Shown here one piece after another: positions 17,923-27,435 of a DNA stretch of 58,452 nt. Position 1 is the first letter of the stretch; the number at the start of each line of letters is the position of its first letter. Origin of the DNA: an uncultured Pirellulaceae bacterium (GTDB taxonomy: Bacteria; Planctomycetota; Planctomycetia; Pirellulales; Pirellulaceae); contig CALLUY010000011.1 of assembly GCA_938010615.1 (NCBI GenBank), positions 1 through 58,452 on the forward strand. Reading direction: 5' to 3'. The translations under genes were made by a program, and so were the position numbers. Under the pieces are notes generated by a model. The model searched no databases, had not been told where the DNA came from, and worked only from the letters and a program-made list of their open reading frames with translations.

Positions 17923-19307
17923 TCCTTGCCCGCCCGTCTGAGAATTGCTTCTTCGGTCCGCGGTTCGGTAGCGGCAGGGTATTCGGATGGTTCATACTCA
18001 GTGAACATCGGAAGACGATTGGTCGTGGTACCCTCGTTGCTGGCATCGATGATTTGTTGCGCAAACGTTTCATCGCGATTACCAGCGGCCTTGGTGTGCA
18101 GCGTCAGCCAGCGTTCATCCTTGTGCAAAACTTTGTTGCGAAGAACGCGAGCGAACTCCGGAGTGATCGCAGTGCTGGTGGATCCAAACAGAGTTGCTCC
18201 GATTTCGGTAACCGTTGGATCCAATCGTTTGTTCGCAATCGACATCGCACGCCGAGCTTCCGGGCTTTGCCATTTGTTTTTCAATGCGTCCCGCAGTCGC
18301 GGATTTTCCACAAGGACTTCTTTCATGATCGAAGCCACCAAATCACGGAATTGAGGATCGTTGGCGATGTCGCGAACTGATTTCGAAAACGTCTGTTTTA
18401 CTTTTTCGTTGCCAGAAATACGCGTCAGCATTGATTTTTGCACATCGATGAAATCTTCAAGGTGATTCTCGAGGATCGGAACTGCTTTGGTTTCGACGAA
18501 GCGATTGAATTCTTTTTCGGTCAGTTTCTTTTCAGGCAGAGGAGAGCGATCGTAAAGGTAACGCCAACCAAAACGCCAGACGGAAACTTCCTGCCAAATC
18601 TCCTGACCAATGGCTTCGGTCAATGGTTGGGCTTCTTCCTGCACGATCGGCCAAATTTCTTCTCGAACCAGAGGAATAATCTGTTTCTCCAGAAGCTGTT
18701 CCTGATAGCGTTGAGAAAGTGAGTCGATTTGTTCGCGATGATTTTGAATCGATACTTTGAGATCTTCCTGGATGATTCTTCCCGCGTCGGCGATTGATTC
18801 TTCAATCAGTGGTCGGAACATCGTCACCAATTCATCGTGATTCGACTGCCATGCGTCTGTGATCAAGTCCCCAATCTTCTTTCGCATATCCGGCGGCATC
18901 ATGGTTCGAATAACCCACTCCATGGATTGATCGGTTTCATGGACCTTCAAATAATCTCCGGCGGACAGCGCTGGAGCATTTCCGTATAAGGTAGCCGTGG
19001 CAACTTTCGTGTCGCCGATACGAAAGTCCTCAAAGCCTTTGCCGAAATCGATGTGCGAGATATTGCCGACTCGAGTGACTTCATTTTCACTGATTGAAAA
19101 CACAGGATCACCAAACCCAAGCACTTGGTATTTGGGGCTGAAGAATTCAACGGAGCGTCGTTGCTTGCCAAAATAGCCGCTGAGACGATCCGTCAAAGAG
19201 TCTTCGGTGATTTGGGTGCGAATCAAGATCGCTGCCGCTGCGATCGCAGCAATCCAAATTAGCGATCCAACAACGGTTTTGGTTTCTGATTTTCGAGGGA
19301 AGGCCAT
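17919..19307 (-). CDS. MCE-like membrane-anchored partner of the Mla transporter
   Basis: A 462-residue protein with one N-terminal transmembrane segment (about residues 10-30) followed by a beta-rich segment VLGFGDPVFSIS..VTRVGNISHIDF, which resembles the 'GDPV.I.GV.VG.V..I' pattern of MCE (MlaD) domains. After that it is mostly helical with long charged helices, as in MCE proteins that form a periplasmic tunnel. The MCE match is weak and rests partly on context: it overlaps the fused Mla transporter by ATGA. I chose the ATG at 19307; an in-frame TTG at 19328 is possible. Confidence 0.65.
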   Translation of the reverse strand: MAFPRKSETKTVVGSLIWIAAIAAAAILIRTQITEDSLTDRLSGYFGKQRRSVEFFSPKYQVLGFGDPVFSISENEVTRVGNISHIDFGKGFEDFRIGDTKVATATLYGNAPALSAGDYLKVHETDQSMEWVIRTMMPPDMRKKIGDLITDAWQSNHDELVTMFRPLIEESIADAGRIIQEDLKVSIQNHREQIDSLSQRYQEQLLEKQIIPLVREEIWPIVQEEAQPLTEAIGQEIWQEVSVWRFGWRYLYDRSPLPEKKLTEKEFNRFVETKAVPILENHLEDFIDVQKSMLTRISGNEKVKQTFSKSVRDIANDPQFRDLVASIMKEVLVENPRLRDALKNKWQSPEARRAMSIANKRLDPTVTEIGATLFGSTSTAITPEFARVLRNKVLHKDERWLTLHTKAAGNRDETFAQQIIDASNEGTTTNRLPMFTEYEPSEYPAATEPRTEEAILRRAGKE

Positions 19308-19484
19308 ATTGAGCGTAGGAATCGTCAAGGATTAAGAGTTTCGGACAACATTCGTCTATTTGTTTTACCTTCAGCGGCTTTGCACGGTTTCGCGCAATTT
19401 TGGATCAGAGTATACATAATAGAAAGCTGAACTGGTTTTAGGGCCTAGACGCAGCATCGCGACCTAAATGAAAAAGTGAGAACG

Positions 19485-20699
19485 ATGGGACAAATGTTTT
19501 CGTATCTGATTGGAATTGTGGTTGCCGGGCTCATTGTCTTCGGGCTGTACATGGGGCTTCTGGTTAGTTCACCAGCCTATGCTCGCCAGGTTAACGCGGA
19601 TCGTGCGGCAGGTAAAACGCTCGACGAGTTGCGGAAAATGTTGTTCGAAGGAGATAGGAACGACAAGGTTGCGGCCATCACTGCGATTTGCCAAGGCGAT
19701 GATGAGATAGACCGTCGTGTCAAATTGATTGCCGCTGCGACAACTAGCGAAGATCAGACCATTCAATCAATCTGCCGATTGTCCGTGCAACGGTTGGGCG
19801 ACCGCGTTAAGCCCGGGGTTCGCAAACTTCTCGCGTCGAGCAATCCAGTGGAAGTTCGTAGCGCCGCTGGCGTGATTCGCTCGATGGGCAGAAATGGAGA
19901 CGAGTTCGCGGAACCGATGCTGAAGCTTCTGAAAGAAGGAGACCAATTTGATCAGCACGCGGCTTTGCACTCGATTCAGAAAATGAGTCCCGAAAAACTT
20001 GTCGGTTCAATCGAGTCGATCATTGGAAAACTTGATGACAAAGAATTCAACACGCAATGTTCAGCTTGTTTCGTTTTGACGAATATGGGCCCCGCCGCAG
20101 AACCGGCAGTCGAACGATTGGTTCAACTGCTCGAGGAAGGCAATGTTTCCACCCGCAGTCGCGCTGCCCAAGCGTTGGCTGCGATTGGTCCCGTCGAAGG
20201 CTATGACATTATCGCTTTGGTCGCCGGACGTCTTGAGGCGTTTTCGTATGCGGAGAAAGTTCGAGTACTCGATGCTCTCGGTTCCCTTGGGCCGGATGCG
20301 TCGGCGCATCTGGACAAAGTAACGCCGTTGATGGACGACAGAAAGAAGAATTGTATGGCCGAAGCAACCCTCGCATACTATCGGATTAGTGGAGACGTTG
20401 AGCGTAGCCGGAAGCGACTGATCGAGTTGCTTGTAAAAAGGGACACGAGGATCGCCGCTCTGGAGTCACTTGGTGGGATGGGTGAAGACGCAACCGAGGC
20501 GATACCGAACATCCTCAAATACCTTGGTGATCCAGATCTAGCGATTTCCGAAACGGCGATCCTGACTCTGAAACAGATCGGACCGACTGCCGAATCGGCA
20601 TTGCCACGACTGAAAAAGATGCTGGCCCATGATGACTTCCTGATTTGCGTTGCTGCCCAAGAGGCGATCGATTCCATTTCAGGTGGGTCTGAAAAGTAG
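19485..20699 (+). CDS. Membrane-anchored HEAT-repeat protein
   Basis: A 404-residue protein with an N-terminal transmembrane segment (about residues 5-27) and then tandem helical HEAT/Armadillo-like repeats across the rest, seen as recurring A..ALA.IG and ..LGSLGPDA.. units and a final LPRLKKMLAHDDFLICVAAQEAI. Such scaffolds mediate protein-protein contacts; the partner is unknown. The ATG at 19485 follows GTGAG; an upstream GTG at 19476 is the alternative. It is divergent from the Mla-like operon. Confidence 0.8.
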   Translation: MGQMFSYLIGIVVAGLIVFGLYMGLLVSSPAYARQVNADRAAGKTLDELRKMLFEGDRNDKVAAITAICQGDDEIDRRVKLIAAATTSEDQTIQSICRLSVQRLGDRVKPGVRKLLASSNPVEVRSAAGVIRSMGRNGDEFAEPMLKLLKEGDQFDQHAALHSIQKMSPEKLVGSIESIIGKLDDKEFNTQCSACFVLTNMGPAAEPAVERLVQLLEEGNVSTRSRAAQALAAIGPVEGYDIIALVAGRLEAFSYAEKVRVLDALGSLGPDASAHLDKVTPLMDDRKKNCMAEATLAYYRISGDVERSRKRLIELLVKRDTRIAALESLGGMGEDATEAIPNILKYLGDPDLAISETAILTLKQIGPTAESALPRLKKMLAHDDFLICVAAQEAIDSISGGSEK

Positions 20700-20900
20700 C
20701 CGACGTTGGATCTACTTTCTGCGTTCCCTTCAGATGACTCGATGGAGCGTTGCATTGCCATCGCAATTCGTCCCCTTGTTTGGATGTTGGGTTACATTGT
20801 CCCGCATCGAGGGTTCGGGCTTTGCGCATGTGTCGAATCGTGCGATATTGTTCAGCTTCTTAATAGTGAATAAAACCGCCCATTGCCCACTGGAAACGAC

Positions 20901-22688
20901 GTGCTACGTACTCACACTTGCGGAGAACTAAACAAAGCCAACGATCAACAGGAAGTCACTATCTGTGGCTGGGTTGATAAAGTCCGAGACTTTGGCGGTG
21001 GAATATTTATTGACTTGAGGGACCGATATGGTGTCACTCAGGTGAAGGTGGATGAAGACCTGCCTGAGGTTTTGGATGCCGCCGGAAAACTCCGTTCAGA
21101 ATTTGTTGTTTCGGTGACTGGCAAAATTCGCTTGCGTCCTACTGGGCAAGACAATCCGAAACTGAGTACGGGCGAGATCGAAGTAAAAGCAACTCAGTTG
21201 ACCATTCTGAACGAGGCCAAGACGCCTCCGTTTGTGCCTGGGCAGAAAGATTTGCCCAACGAGGACACGCGGCTCGTTCATCGCTATATCGATCTTCGCC
21301 GCCAAAAGATGCAAGACACGCTGGTTCTGCGAAGTCGCATCATTAAAGCGATGCGTGACTATTGCGCCGAACACAACTTCATCGATGTCGAAACGCCAAT
21401 CTTGGGACGCAGCACACCAGAAGGTGCTCGAGATTATCTCGTGCCCAGCCGCGTGCATCACGGTTCGTTTTATGCGTTGCCGCAGTCGCCGCAGATTTAC
21501 AAACAGATCATGATGATTGCAGGTTACGATCGCTACGTTCAGGTGGCGAGATGTTTTCGCGATGAAGATCTTCGCGCCGATCGACAACCTGAGTTTACTC
21601 AGCTTGATATGGAAATGTCGTTTGTCGATTCTGATGACATCATTGGCATGATCGACGGCATGATGGAAAAGCTTGCCAAAGACATTTTGAACATTGATTT
21701 GAAGTTGCCGTTGCCGCGTTTGACTTACGACGAAGCGATGACTCGATTTGGACACGATGCTCCCGACATGCGATTCGGCGTTGAGATTGTTGATCTGACC
21801 GACCTTGCGAAGAAAGTTGACTTTCGCGTATTCCGATCCGTTGCCGATTCAGGAAAGTTCGTCCGTGCGATCTGTGTGCCGGGCGGCGCTGCCGTGTACA
21901 CGCGGCGAAAAATTGACGAACTGACGACCTTCGTTCAGGAAGACTTCGGCGCCAAAGGGCTCGCTTGGTTCCGCGTCGAAGAAGACGGTTCGCTGTTTGC
22001 TCCAATTGCTAAAAACTTCAAGCCTGAAGAGCTTGATGAAATCAAGGCTGCGACGGAAGCCAAGCCCGGGGATCTGATCATGATCATCGCCGATACGTGG
22101 GAAGTCAGTTGCAAAGCGCTTTACGGGCTGCGAAAACGAGTCGGCGTCGATTTGAAGCTGTACGATCCTTCAGAAATGCATTTTTCGTGGATCGTGCAAT
22201 TCCCGATGTTCGACCACGATGCCGATGCAGACAGATGGAACGCGATGCACCATCCTTTTACCGCTCCGTTGGACGAAGACTTGGCGGCGCTTGATAGTGA
22301 TCCGGGGAAGGCACGAGCCAAGGCCTACGACTTGATTATCAATGGCTACGAAGCGGGCGGTGGAACGATCCGAATTCACGACAGTGAAACTCAGTCGAAA
22401 GTTTTCGGTCTGCTTGGCATGGGCGAGCAGGATGCCAAAGAGCGATTTGGCTTTCTGCTTGATGCTCTCCAGTACGGAGCACCTCCGCACGGAGGGATAG
22501 CGCTTGGAATCGACCGAGTTGTCATGCTGTTCGCTGGCTTGGACAACATTCGCGATTGCATTGCGTTCCCGAAAACGCAAAAAGCATCCGACATGATGAC
22601 CGAAGCGCCGAACGTTGTCGACAAAGTTCAGCTAAGAGAGTTGGCCATCGAGTCGACCGTTGAAGATGTGGCTGAGGAAGAAGCTTAA
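20901..22688 (+). CDS. aspS: Aspartyl-tRNA synthetase
   Basis: It charges tRNA-Asp (or Asp and Asn, if non-discriminating). The 595-residue class II enzyme has the bacterial architecture: an OB-fold anticodon-binding domain (EVTICGWVDKVRDFGGGIFI), motif 2 FRDEDLRADRQPEFTQLD, a bacterial GAD insertion domain, and motif 3 GIALGIDRVVML. Start: the GTG at 20901 gives MLRTHTCGELN, the standard AspRS start, with GGAAA upstream; a TTG six codons earlier is unlikely. It stands alone. Confidence 0.96.
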   Translation: MLRTHTCGELNKANDQQEVTICGWVDKVRDFGGGIFIDLRDRYGVTQVKVDEDLPEVLDAAGKLRSEFVVSVTGKIRLRPTGQDNPKLSTGEIEVKATQLTILNEAKTPPFVPGQKDLPNEDTRLVHRYIDLRRQKMQDTLVLRSRIIKAMRDYCAEHNFIDVETPILGRSTPEGARDYLVPSRVHHGSFYALPQSPQIYKQIMMIAGYDRYVQVARCFRDEDLRADRQPEFTQLDMEMSFVDSDDIIGMIDGMMEKLAKDILNIDLKLPLPRLTYDEAMTRFGHDAPDMRFGVEIVDLTDLAKKVDFRVFRSVADSGKFVRAICVPGGAAVYTRRKIDELTTFVQEDFGAKGLAWFRVEEDGSLFAPIAKNFKPEELDEIKAATEAKPGDLIMIIADTWEVSCKALYGLRKRVGVDLKLYDPSEMHFSWIVQFPMFDHDADADRWNAMHHPFTAPLDEDLAALDSDPGKARAKAYDLIINGYEAGGGTIRIHDSETQSKVFGLLGMGEQDAKERFGFLLDALQYGAPPHGGIALGIDRVVMLFAGLDNIRDCIAFPKTQKASDMMTEAPNVVDKVQLRELAIESTVEDVAEEEA

Positions 22689-22743
22689 CGCAAAGGTAAA
22701 AGTCTCGCACCCAAAAGGTGGTCAACTCAGTTTTGACGGACCA

Positions 22744-23358
22744 TTAGCTTGACGCAATCAGCTGTTCCATGTGTGCTACTGGGCATTGTTCGTATTGCCC
22801 GAACTCGTGTTTGAAAACTTGAAGCTGAGCATCCTCTGCGGACGCGGGTTGGAATCCGTACATCTCGGCGGTGTATCCCACACAGTTGTGATCTTTCAGC
22901 ATCTCGAACCTTTCGAGACGAGACATCGGGTTTAGCTGACTTCGTGGCACTCGAAATTGCACTCCGTCCCAAAGCTGGATCAGTACTTGCGAGTTCGATT
23001 CAAGAAGTATCGGCATACAGATCACGAGTGCGTCTCCATGCCTTACGTAGCAGTTGATCAACATCGCTGCTGTTTCTAGCGGTTCGTCTGATGAAAGTTC
23101 CGTTTCGCGGATGACGCCCAAGTTGAATTGTCCGTCTTCTTGGCGTTTGACGTGTCGAGCATTTCCTGAAAAGTTTCCACCGCGGTGCTCAACGATTAGC
23201 GGCTTGTTGTGCGGCATCATGAGTAGATCAAGACCGGTGATTCCAATGCCGGAAATTGACTCATCGACAATTTCACCTTCCAGTTTGATACCGTCGACAG
23301 TCAAAGTGCACGCTTCCCCGCCTGAGGGCATCCGAAAGTATTTGCGGCGGTTTTCCAT
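22744..23358 (-). CDS. PilZ-domain protein
   Basis: A 204-residue protein that may bind cyclic di-GMP. The N terminus has RRKYFRM and the second motif DESISGIGITG, matching the R-x3-R and D/N-x-S-x-x-G positions of PilZ. The first Arg pair is slightly altered (RRKYFR), so binding is probable but not certain. The remaining 100 residues form a second domain I do not recognise (WDGVQFRVPRSQL). The ATG has a strong ribosome binding site (gaggaaag). It is convergent with aspS. Confidence 0.8.
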   Translation of the reverse strand: MENRRKYFRMPSGGEACTLTVDGIKLEGEIVDESISGIGITGLDLLMMPHNKPLIVEHRGGNFSGNARHVKRQEDGQFNLGVIRETELSSDEPLETAAMLINCYVRHGDALVICMPILLESNSQVLIQLWDGVQFRVPRSQLNPMSRLERFEMLKDHNCVGYTAEMYGFQPASAEDAQLQVFKHEFGQYEQCPVAHMEQLIASS

Positions 23359-23632
23359 GGTTCTCTTTCCTCAAAGCAGTCGTTCGTATCTATTTCATTG
23401 GCTGATTGCCCAAAAATGGTGGGTAAAATCAGACGAGATGCCAAAGTTCGTAGATCGCTGATTTCGGTTTTGCGCGTCAGGTCGCGAATGCCGCTGTGGA
23501 AATTTGTTCCGAATGTGAAAGATCTAATAGATGGAAGGATACGCCTTCCGAATCACAATTCGTGTCCGTCTCAGTTGCTTCACGTTGAGTACGGTGTCGG
23601 TTGAGGATAAGATTTGAGCACCATTTTCCTAC

Positions 23633-25189
23633 ATGTATGAAAGCAACAACGTGAAATTCTGTGCCGACCGCAAGTTTCTTTTTCTGAACAGTTTCTTAAT
23701 GGTGTTTGTATTGTGCGCTGTGTCGCCCAATCAAATGCTCGCCCAATCGGCTTCCAAAACAAAGATCAAGGTTCAGATCAAACTCAGCGACGAACTGGAA
23801 TCGGAACCGGTTAGCGGTCGCCTGTTTTTGTTTTTTGGCAAAGGTATGAATCCTCCGATGCAGGGGCCAAACTGGTTTTCTCCAGAGCCGTTTTTTGCCA
23901 AAGATGTCGTTGATGTGAAACCCGGCGATGTGATGACGATCGATCAGGATGTTAAGGGATGCCCGGGTACGTTTGATGATGTCTCATCCGGTCGATGGAA
24001 AATCCAAGCGGTGCTGGACCATGATTTTCAATACGCTGATCATAAAAACGGACCGGGTAACTTTTACTCCGATCCGATTCGAGTTGCCTTTAAGAACGGC
24101 GAAGCCAACGACGAGATTTCGCTTGAGTTAAAAAACGTGATCGCGCCGAAAAAGATTGAAGATACGGATCGATTCAAGCTTGTCGAATACAAGAGTGAGC
24201 TGCTTTCGGAATTCCACGGTCGCGATGTGGTCGACCGCGCTGGAGTTGTTTTGCCGGCTTCGTACGATTCAAACACCAATAAACGCTATCCCGTTTACTA
24301 CGAGATTACGGGTTTCGGTGGCACGCTTCGAAGTGTAAGCCGCAGATACGGGAAATCACCTCGGCCTGCCGGAACCGGCGAAGCCGAATTCATTCATGTT
24401 TTCTTGACGGGACAATGTAAGTGGGGGCATCACGTCTACGCGGACAGCGCCACCAATGGACCTCGCGGTGAAGCGTTCATCAAAGAGATGATCCCGTTGA
24501 TTGATTCAAAGTTTCGAACGATCGCAGAACCCACTGCTCGATTCGTCGGCGGTCACAGCAGTGGCGGTTGGTCGTCGCTTTGGCTGCAAGTGACCTATCC
24601 GGAAAGCTTTGGTGGCTGCTGGAGCACCGCGCCGGATCCAGTTGACTTCCGTGATTGGCAAGGCACCAACATTTACGCTGGAGAATCGGTTTTCTATGAA
24701 GCGGATGGTAAGACGAAGAAGCCGCTTGGACGAATGAACGGAAAAGCGATCTTGATGTATCCAGACTTTTGCGTCATGGATGATACGCTCGGTCGCGGCG
24801 GGCAGCTGCGAAGTTTCGAAGCAGTATTTAGTCCGCTTGGCGATGACGGATTGCCGATGAAAGCGTGGGATCGCACGACTGGAATCCCAAATCAGGAAGT
24901 CATCGATTATTGGAAGCGGTACGACATCAGTCGAACGCTGCAACAGGATTGGGGCAAGCTGAAGGATCGCCTCGCCGGGAAGATCAACGTCTTCATGGGC
25001 GACATGGACACATTTTACCTCGAAGGCGCGACGCGGTTACTTGGCGAACGGGTCCAGGAGATGGGCATTGATGCAAGTGTGGAAATGTTCCCGGGCAAAG
25101 ACCATATGAACCTGGTTGATCCGGCGCTTAAAGGCAGAATCATGCGTGAGATGACTGAAGCGTTGCGTGCGAATCATCCGGAGAACTAA
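23633..25189 (+). CDS. Exported putative esterase (alpha/beta hydrolase)
   Basis: A 518-residue protein with a signal peptide (FLFLNSFLMVFVLCAVS...LAQ) that may begin at the ATG at 23633 or the GTG at 23651. The catalytic domain of the esterase-D type lies in the second half, with the nucleophile elbow VGGHSSGGW and a later GKDHMN that holds the probable catalytic His. The N-terminal 150 residues form a beta domain of unknown type. The substrate, probably an ester of a polysaccharide or xenobiotic, is not deducible. The GNAT gene follows with a 1-base gap. Confidence 0.82.
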   Translation: MYESNNVKFCADRKFLFLNSFLMVFVLCAVSPNQMLAQSASKTKIKVQIKLSDELESEPVSGRLFLFFGKGMNPPMQGPNWFSPEPFFAKDVVDVKPGDVMTIDQDVKGCPGTFDDVSSGRWKIQAVLDHDFQYADHKNGPGNFYSDPIRVAFKNGEANDEISLELKNVIAPKKIEDTDRFKLVEYKSELLSEFHGRDVVDRAGVVLPASYDSNTNKRYPVYYEITGFGGTLRSVSRRYGKSPRPAGTGEAEFIHVFLTGQCKWGHHVYADSATNGPRGEAFIKEMIPLIDSKFRTIAEPTARFVGGHSSGGWSSLWLQVTYPESFGGCWSTAPDPVDFRDWQGTNIYAGESVFYEADGKTKKPLGRMNGKAILMYPDFCVMDDTLGRGGQLRSFEAVFSPLGDDGLPMKAWDRTTGIPNQEVIDYWKRYDISRTLQQDWGKLKDRLAGKINVFMGDMDTFYLEGATRLLGERVQEMGIDASVEMFPGKDHMNLVDPALKGRIMREMTEALRANHPEN

Positions 25190-25190
25190 G

Positions 25191-25694
25191 TTGAGCCACG
25201 AATCGATTCGATTGGCAACGCAAGCCGACACTGACGGCATCGTTGAATTGATCGACGGCATCTTAAAAGAATACGGCGATCGAATTTGTTTGACTCCGGG
25301 TGGATCGGAGGCCGACTTGCTGGACATAGACGGAGGCTATCGAGCAAAAGGTGGCGAGTTTTGGGTTCTCGAGTCGGTTGAGAAAGGCGTTGGTCGCGTC
25401 GTTGGAACGCATGCGACTCGACCAGATCCAGAGAACGGGGAGGTTTGCACTTTTAAGCGGCTGTACCTTCATTCAGAATTCCGCGGAACGAACTGGGGTC
25501 GCGAATTGATGCAAGTCACGATCGACTGGGCGCGAGATTCAGGATTCAAACGCGTTGAATTTTGGTCGGACACGAGGTTCAAGAGGGCGCATCGGTTTTT
25601 TGAAAAGTTTGGATTTCAAAAATCGGGTGAGGAGCGGCATATGGCTAATTCGGTCGTTCCGTATTCTGAGTGCTTTTTCTTCCTTGAGTTGTAG
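25191..25694 (+). CDS. GNAT-family N-acetyltransferase
   Basis: A 167-residue acetyl-CoA-dependent acetyltransferase of unknown substrate. The GNAT fold shows in FKRLYLHSEFRGTNWGRELMQVTIDWA (motif A, acetyl-CoA loop RGTNWG) and FFEKFGFQKSGEERHM. I chose the TTG at 25191, which gives MSHESIRLATQADTDGI and has GGAG about 7 bases upstream, inside the last codons of the esterase gene; a GTG at 25167 would overlap that gene. The arrangement implies co-translation with the esterase. Confidence 0.85.
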   Translation: MSHESIRLATQADTDGIVELIDGILKEYGDRICLTPGGSEADLLDIDGGYRAKGGEFWVLESVEKGVGRVVGTHATRPDPENGEVCTFKRLYLHSEFRGTNWGRELMQVTIDWARDSGFKRVEFWSDTRFKRAHRFFEKFGFQKSGEERHMANSVVPYSECFFFLEL

Positions 25695-26280
25695 TCGTTT
25701 GCTTTGAGTGCTTGACGGTGTCTACTCGTTCAACTCCGCGGGCGGGCGATCACCCAAGTGTTTGTGCACCGTCGAGCCCGTAACGCTAGTGGGTTTGCGA
25801 TCGAATCTCGATCAACGGATACGTTTGCGGATCTAAATAAAGTGTTGGACTCTTGCGAATCGTAATTCCTTATGCACCACGCCTTGTGGCCGTCATGTTT
25901 GTCGACGCCTCGGCAGGAGTTTGCACAGTCGCATACTCTTCGGCATTGTCGGTCGTCAGGCCGTTGTAGTGCTGGCTCTAGTCGGGATAGATCACCAACT
26001 CAACGTGCCTTCCCCCTTTAAGGCTCTAAAGGCCCTACTGCAAAAAGGTTCCCGTCGCTTCAGCACTTTCCGTATGGCAGACTAGATTGTCGTGGTAACC
26101 ATAGGGAAAATCATCGCACAAAGAGTTGTTGCGACGCAACAGGCAATGTGCTCATTTTTTTGAAGTACAGGCTAAGAGATATCAGTAGCAATCGCGCGAA
26201 ATGCCCAAAGTCACATTTTCTCGCACTTAGCTGGCGATTACAATTTAATGAATTGAAAAAATGAAAAATAGGCGCCTTAT
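25695..26280. other. Intergenic stretch holding a gene remnant and the island boundary
   Basis: About 585 bases separate the GNAT from the AAA ATPase. The part 25722-26090 holds a decayed reading frame (listed separately). From about 26100 the base composition turns markedly AT-richer, which continues through the ATPase/TOPRIM pair to about 28100. I see no intact gene or clear attachment site. Confidence 0.5.
25722..26090 (-). pseudogene. Decayed gene fragment of unknown family
   Basis: Reading the minus strand gives a protein-like stretch broken by stops and a frameshift: GRHVELVIYPD, stop, SQHYNGLTTDNAEEYATVQ, ... TRRGA, stop, GITIRKSPTLYLDPQTYPLI, then a shift of frame into KPTSVTGSTVHKHLGDRPPA before a final stop at 25722. 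The amino-acid composition is convincing for ancestral coding sequence, but I do not recognise the family. The upper boundary is approximate. It borders the AT-rich island. Confidence 0.5.
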
Positions 26281-27435
26281 ATGCAACTTGTATCAATAGA
26301 AATCAATGACCCAAATGTCGGCTGGAAGCTAGAACGCGCGGAATTTTTCTCCGACGTAACATTACTCGTAGGCCTATCCGGAGTCGGGAAGACCCGAATT
26401 TTGGAAAGCATTCGAAAACTATCGAGTATTTCGCGTGGCATAACTTCTGCGAGATTCTTCGGAATTGATTGGCGGCTTGAATTCAATCATGGTGGAAGCT
26501 CATTTGTCTGGACTGGACAATACGAAGCCGCAGGGGACGACAACGATGAGATCTTTTCCACCTTGGAGCCTCCCTTTATTGAAGACGACAATGCAAACAC
26601 TCCAAGCTTGTTGTTGGAACAATTGCAAATAGATGGAGTCGTAATAGCAGATCGGAAAGGAGAAACAATTCTTTTGGACGGTAAGGAAACACCGAAGCTT
26701 TCAAACAAAGAAAGCCTAATACACATCCTGAAAAATGAAGAATCAGTTGGAAAGGCACACAGTGGCTTGGATTCAATCCTTCACGTCGATCATTCGGAAT
26801 CACGTCGCCAATTTTATTCGTTTGGCAGCAAATTTGAAATGCTCAAGAAGAAACTGGCAACGATTGAACAAATTCGCGCTGAAGACATACCTACTCATTT
26901 AAAACTGGCATTGGTCCATGAGAATTGCCCTGACATTTTCGATGACATTTCAACCCAATTTCAAGAGGCTTTTCCAAACGTTGACGAAATTGGTATCCGA
27001 TACGTCGAATTTGGCCCATCCAACAAATTGCCGCGACTCTACATGAAAGAATCCGGCGTCGACAAGCTCATTCCCGAAGAAGCATTTTCGTCTGGCATGC
27101 ATCGAACACTCCTGCACTTAAGTCGCATGTCGCTGTGGCCTGACGGAACTGTTGTCCTTGTGGACGAATTTGAAAACAGCTTCGGCGTCAATTGCATCCA
27201 TTACGTTACGCAAGATTTGCAAGTTCACAGTCAACGAATGCAATTTATTTTGACTAGTCATCACCCGTACATTATCAACAATATTGAAAAGAAGAACTGG
27301 AAGATTGTTAGTAGGAAGGGCAACGCCGTTAAAGTTAGCGGATCGGAATTGCTAAAGACTGAGTCCAGTCATCATGAAGCATTCTTGCAATTGTTGAATC
27401 TGCCGCAATATTTTGAAGGGATCTATGTCGAATGA
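26281..27435 (+). CDS. AAA ATPase of an ATPase/TOPRIM pair, candidate defence gene
   Basis: A 384-residue ABC/SMC-like (AAA_15/AAA_21 type) ATPase. Walker A is GLSGVGKT (residues 31-38), a signature-like SSGMHRTLLHLSRM lies near residue 275, Walker B is VVLVDEFENS and the switch His follows in FILTSHHP. It lacks a long coiled coil. The gene is AT-richer than its neighbours and overlaps the next gene by ATGA, so the two products are coupled. Pairs of such ATPases with a TOPRIM protein (PARIS AriA/AriB, split OLD-like systems) defend against phage; that role here is inference. Confidence 0.8.
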   Translation: MQLVSIEINDPNVGWKLERAEFFSDVTLLVGLSGVGKTRILESIRKLSSISRGITSARFFGIDWRLEFNHGGSSFVWTGQYEAAGDDNDEIFSTLEPPFIEDDNANTPSLLLEQLQIDGVVIADRKGETILLDGKETPKLSNKESLIHILKNEESVGKAHSGLDSILHVDHSESRRQFYSFGSKFEMLKKKLATIEQIRAEDIPTHLKLALVHENCPDIFDDISTQFQEAFPNVDEIGIRYVEFGPSNKLPRLYMKESGVDKLIPEEAFSSGMHRTLLHLSRMSLWPDGTVVLVDEFENSFGVNCIHYVTQDLQVHSQRMQFILTSHHPYIINNIEKKNWKIVSRKGNAVKVSGSELLKTESSHHEAFLQLLNLPQYFEGIYVE

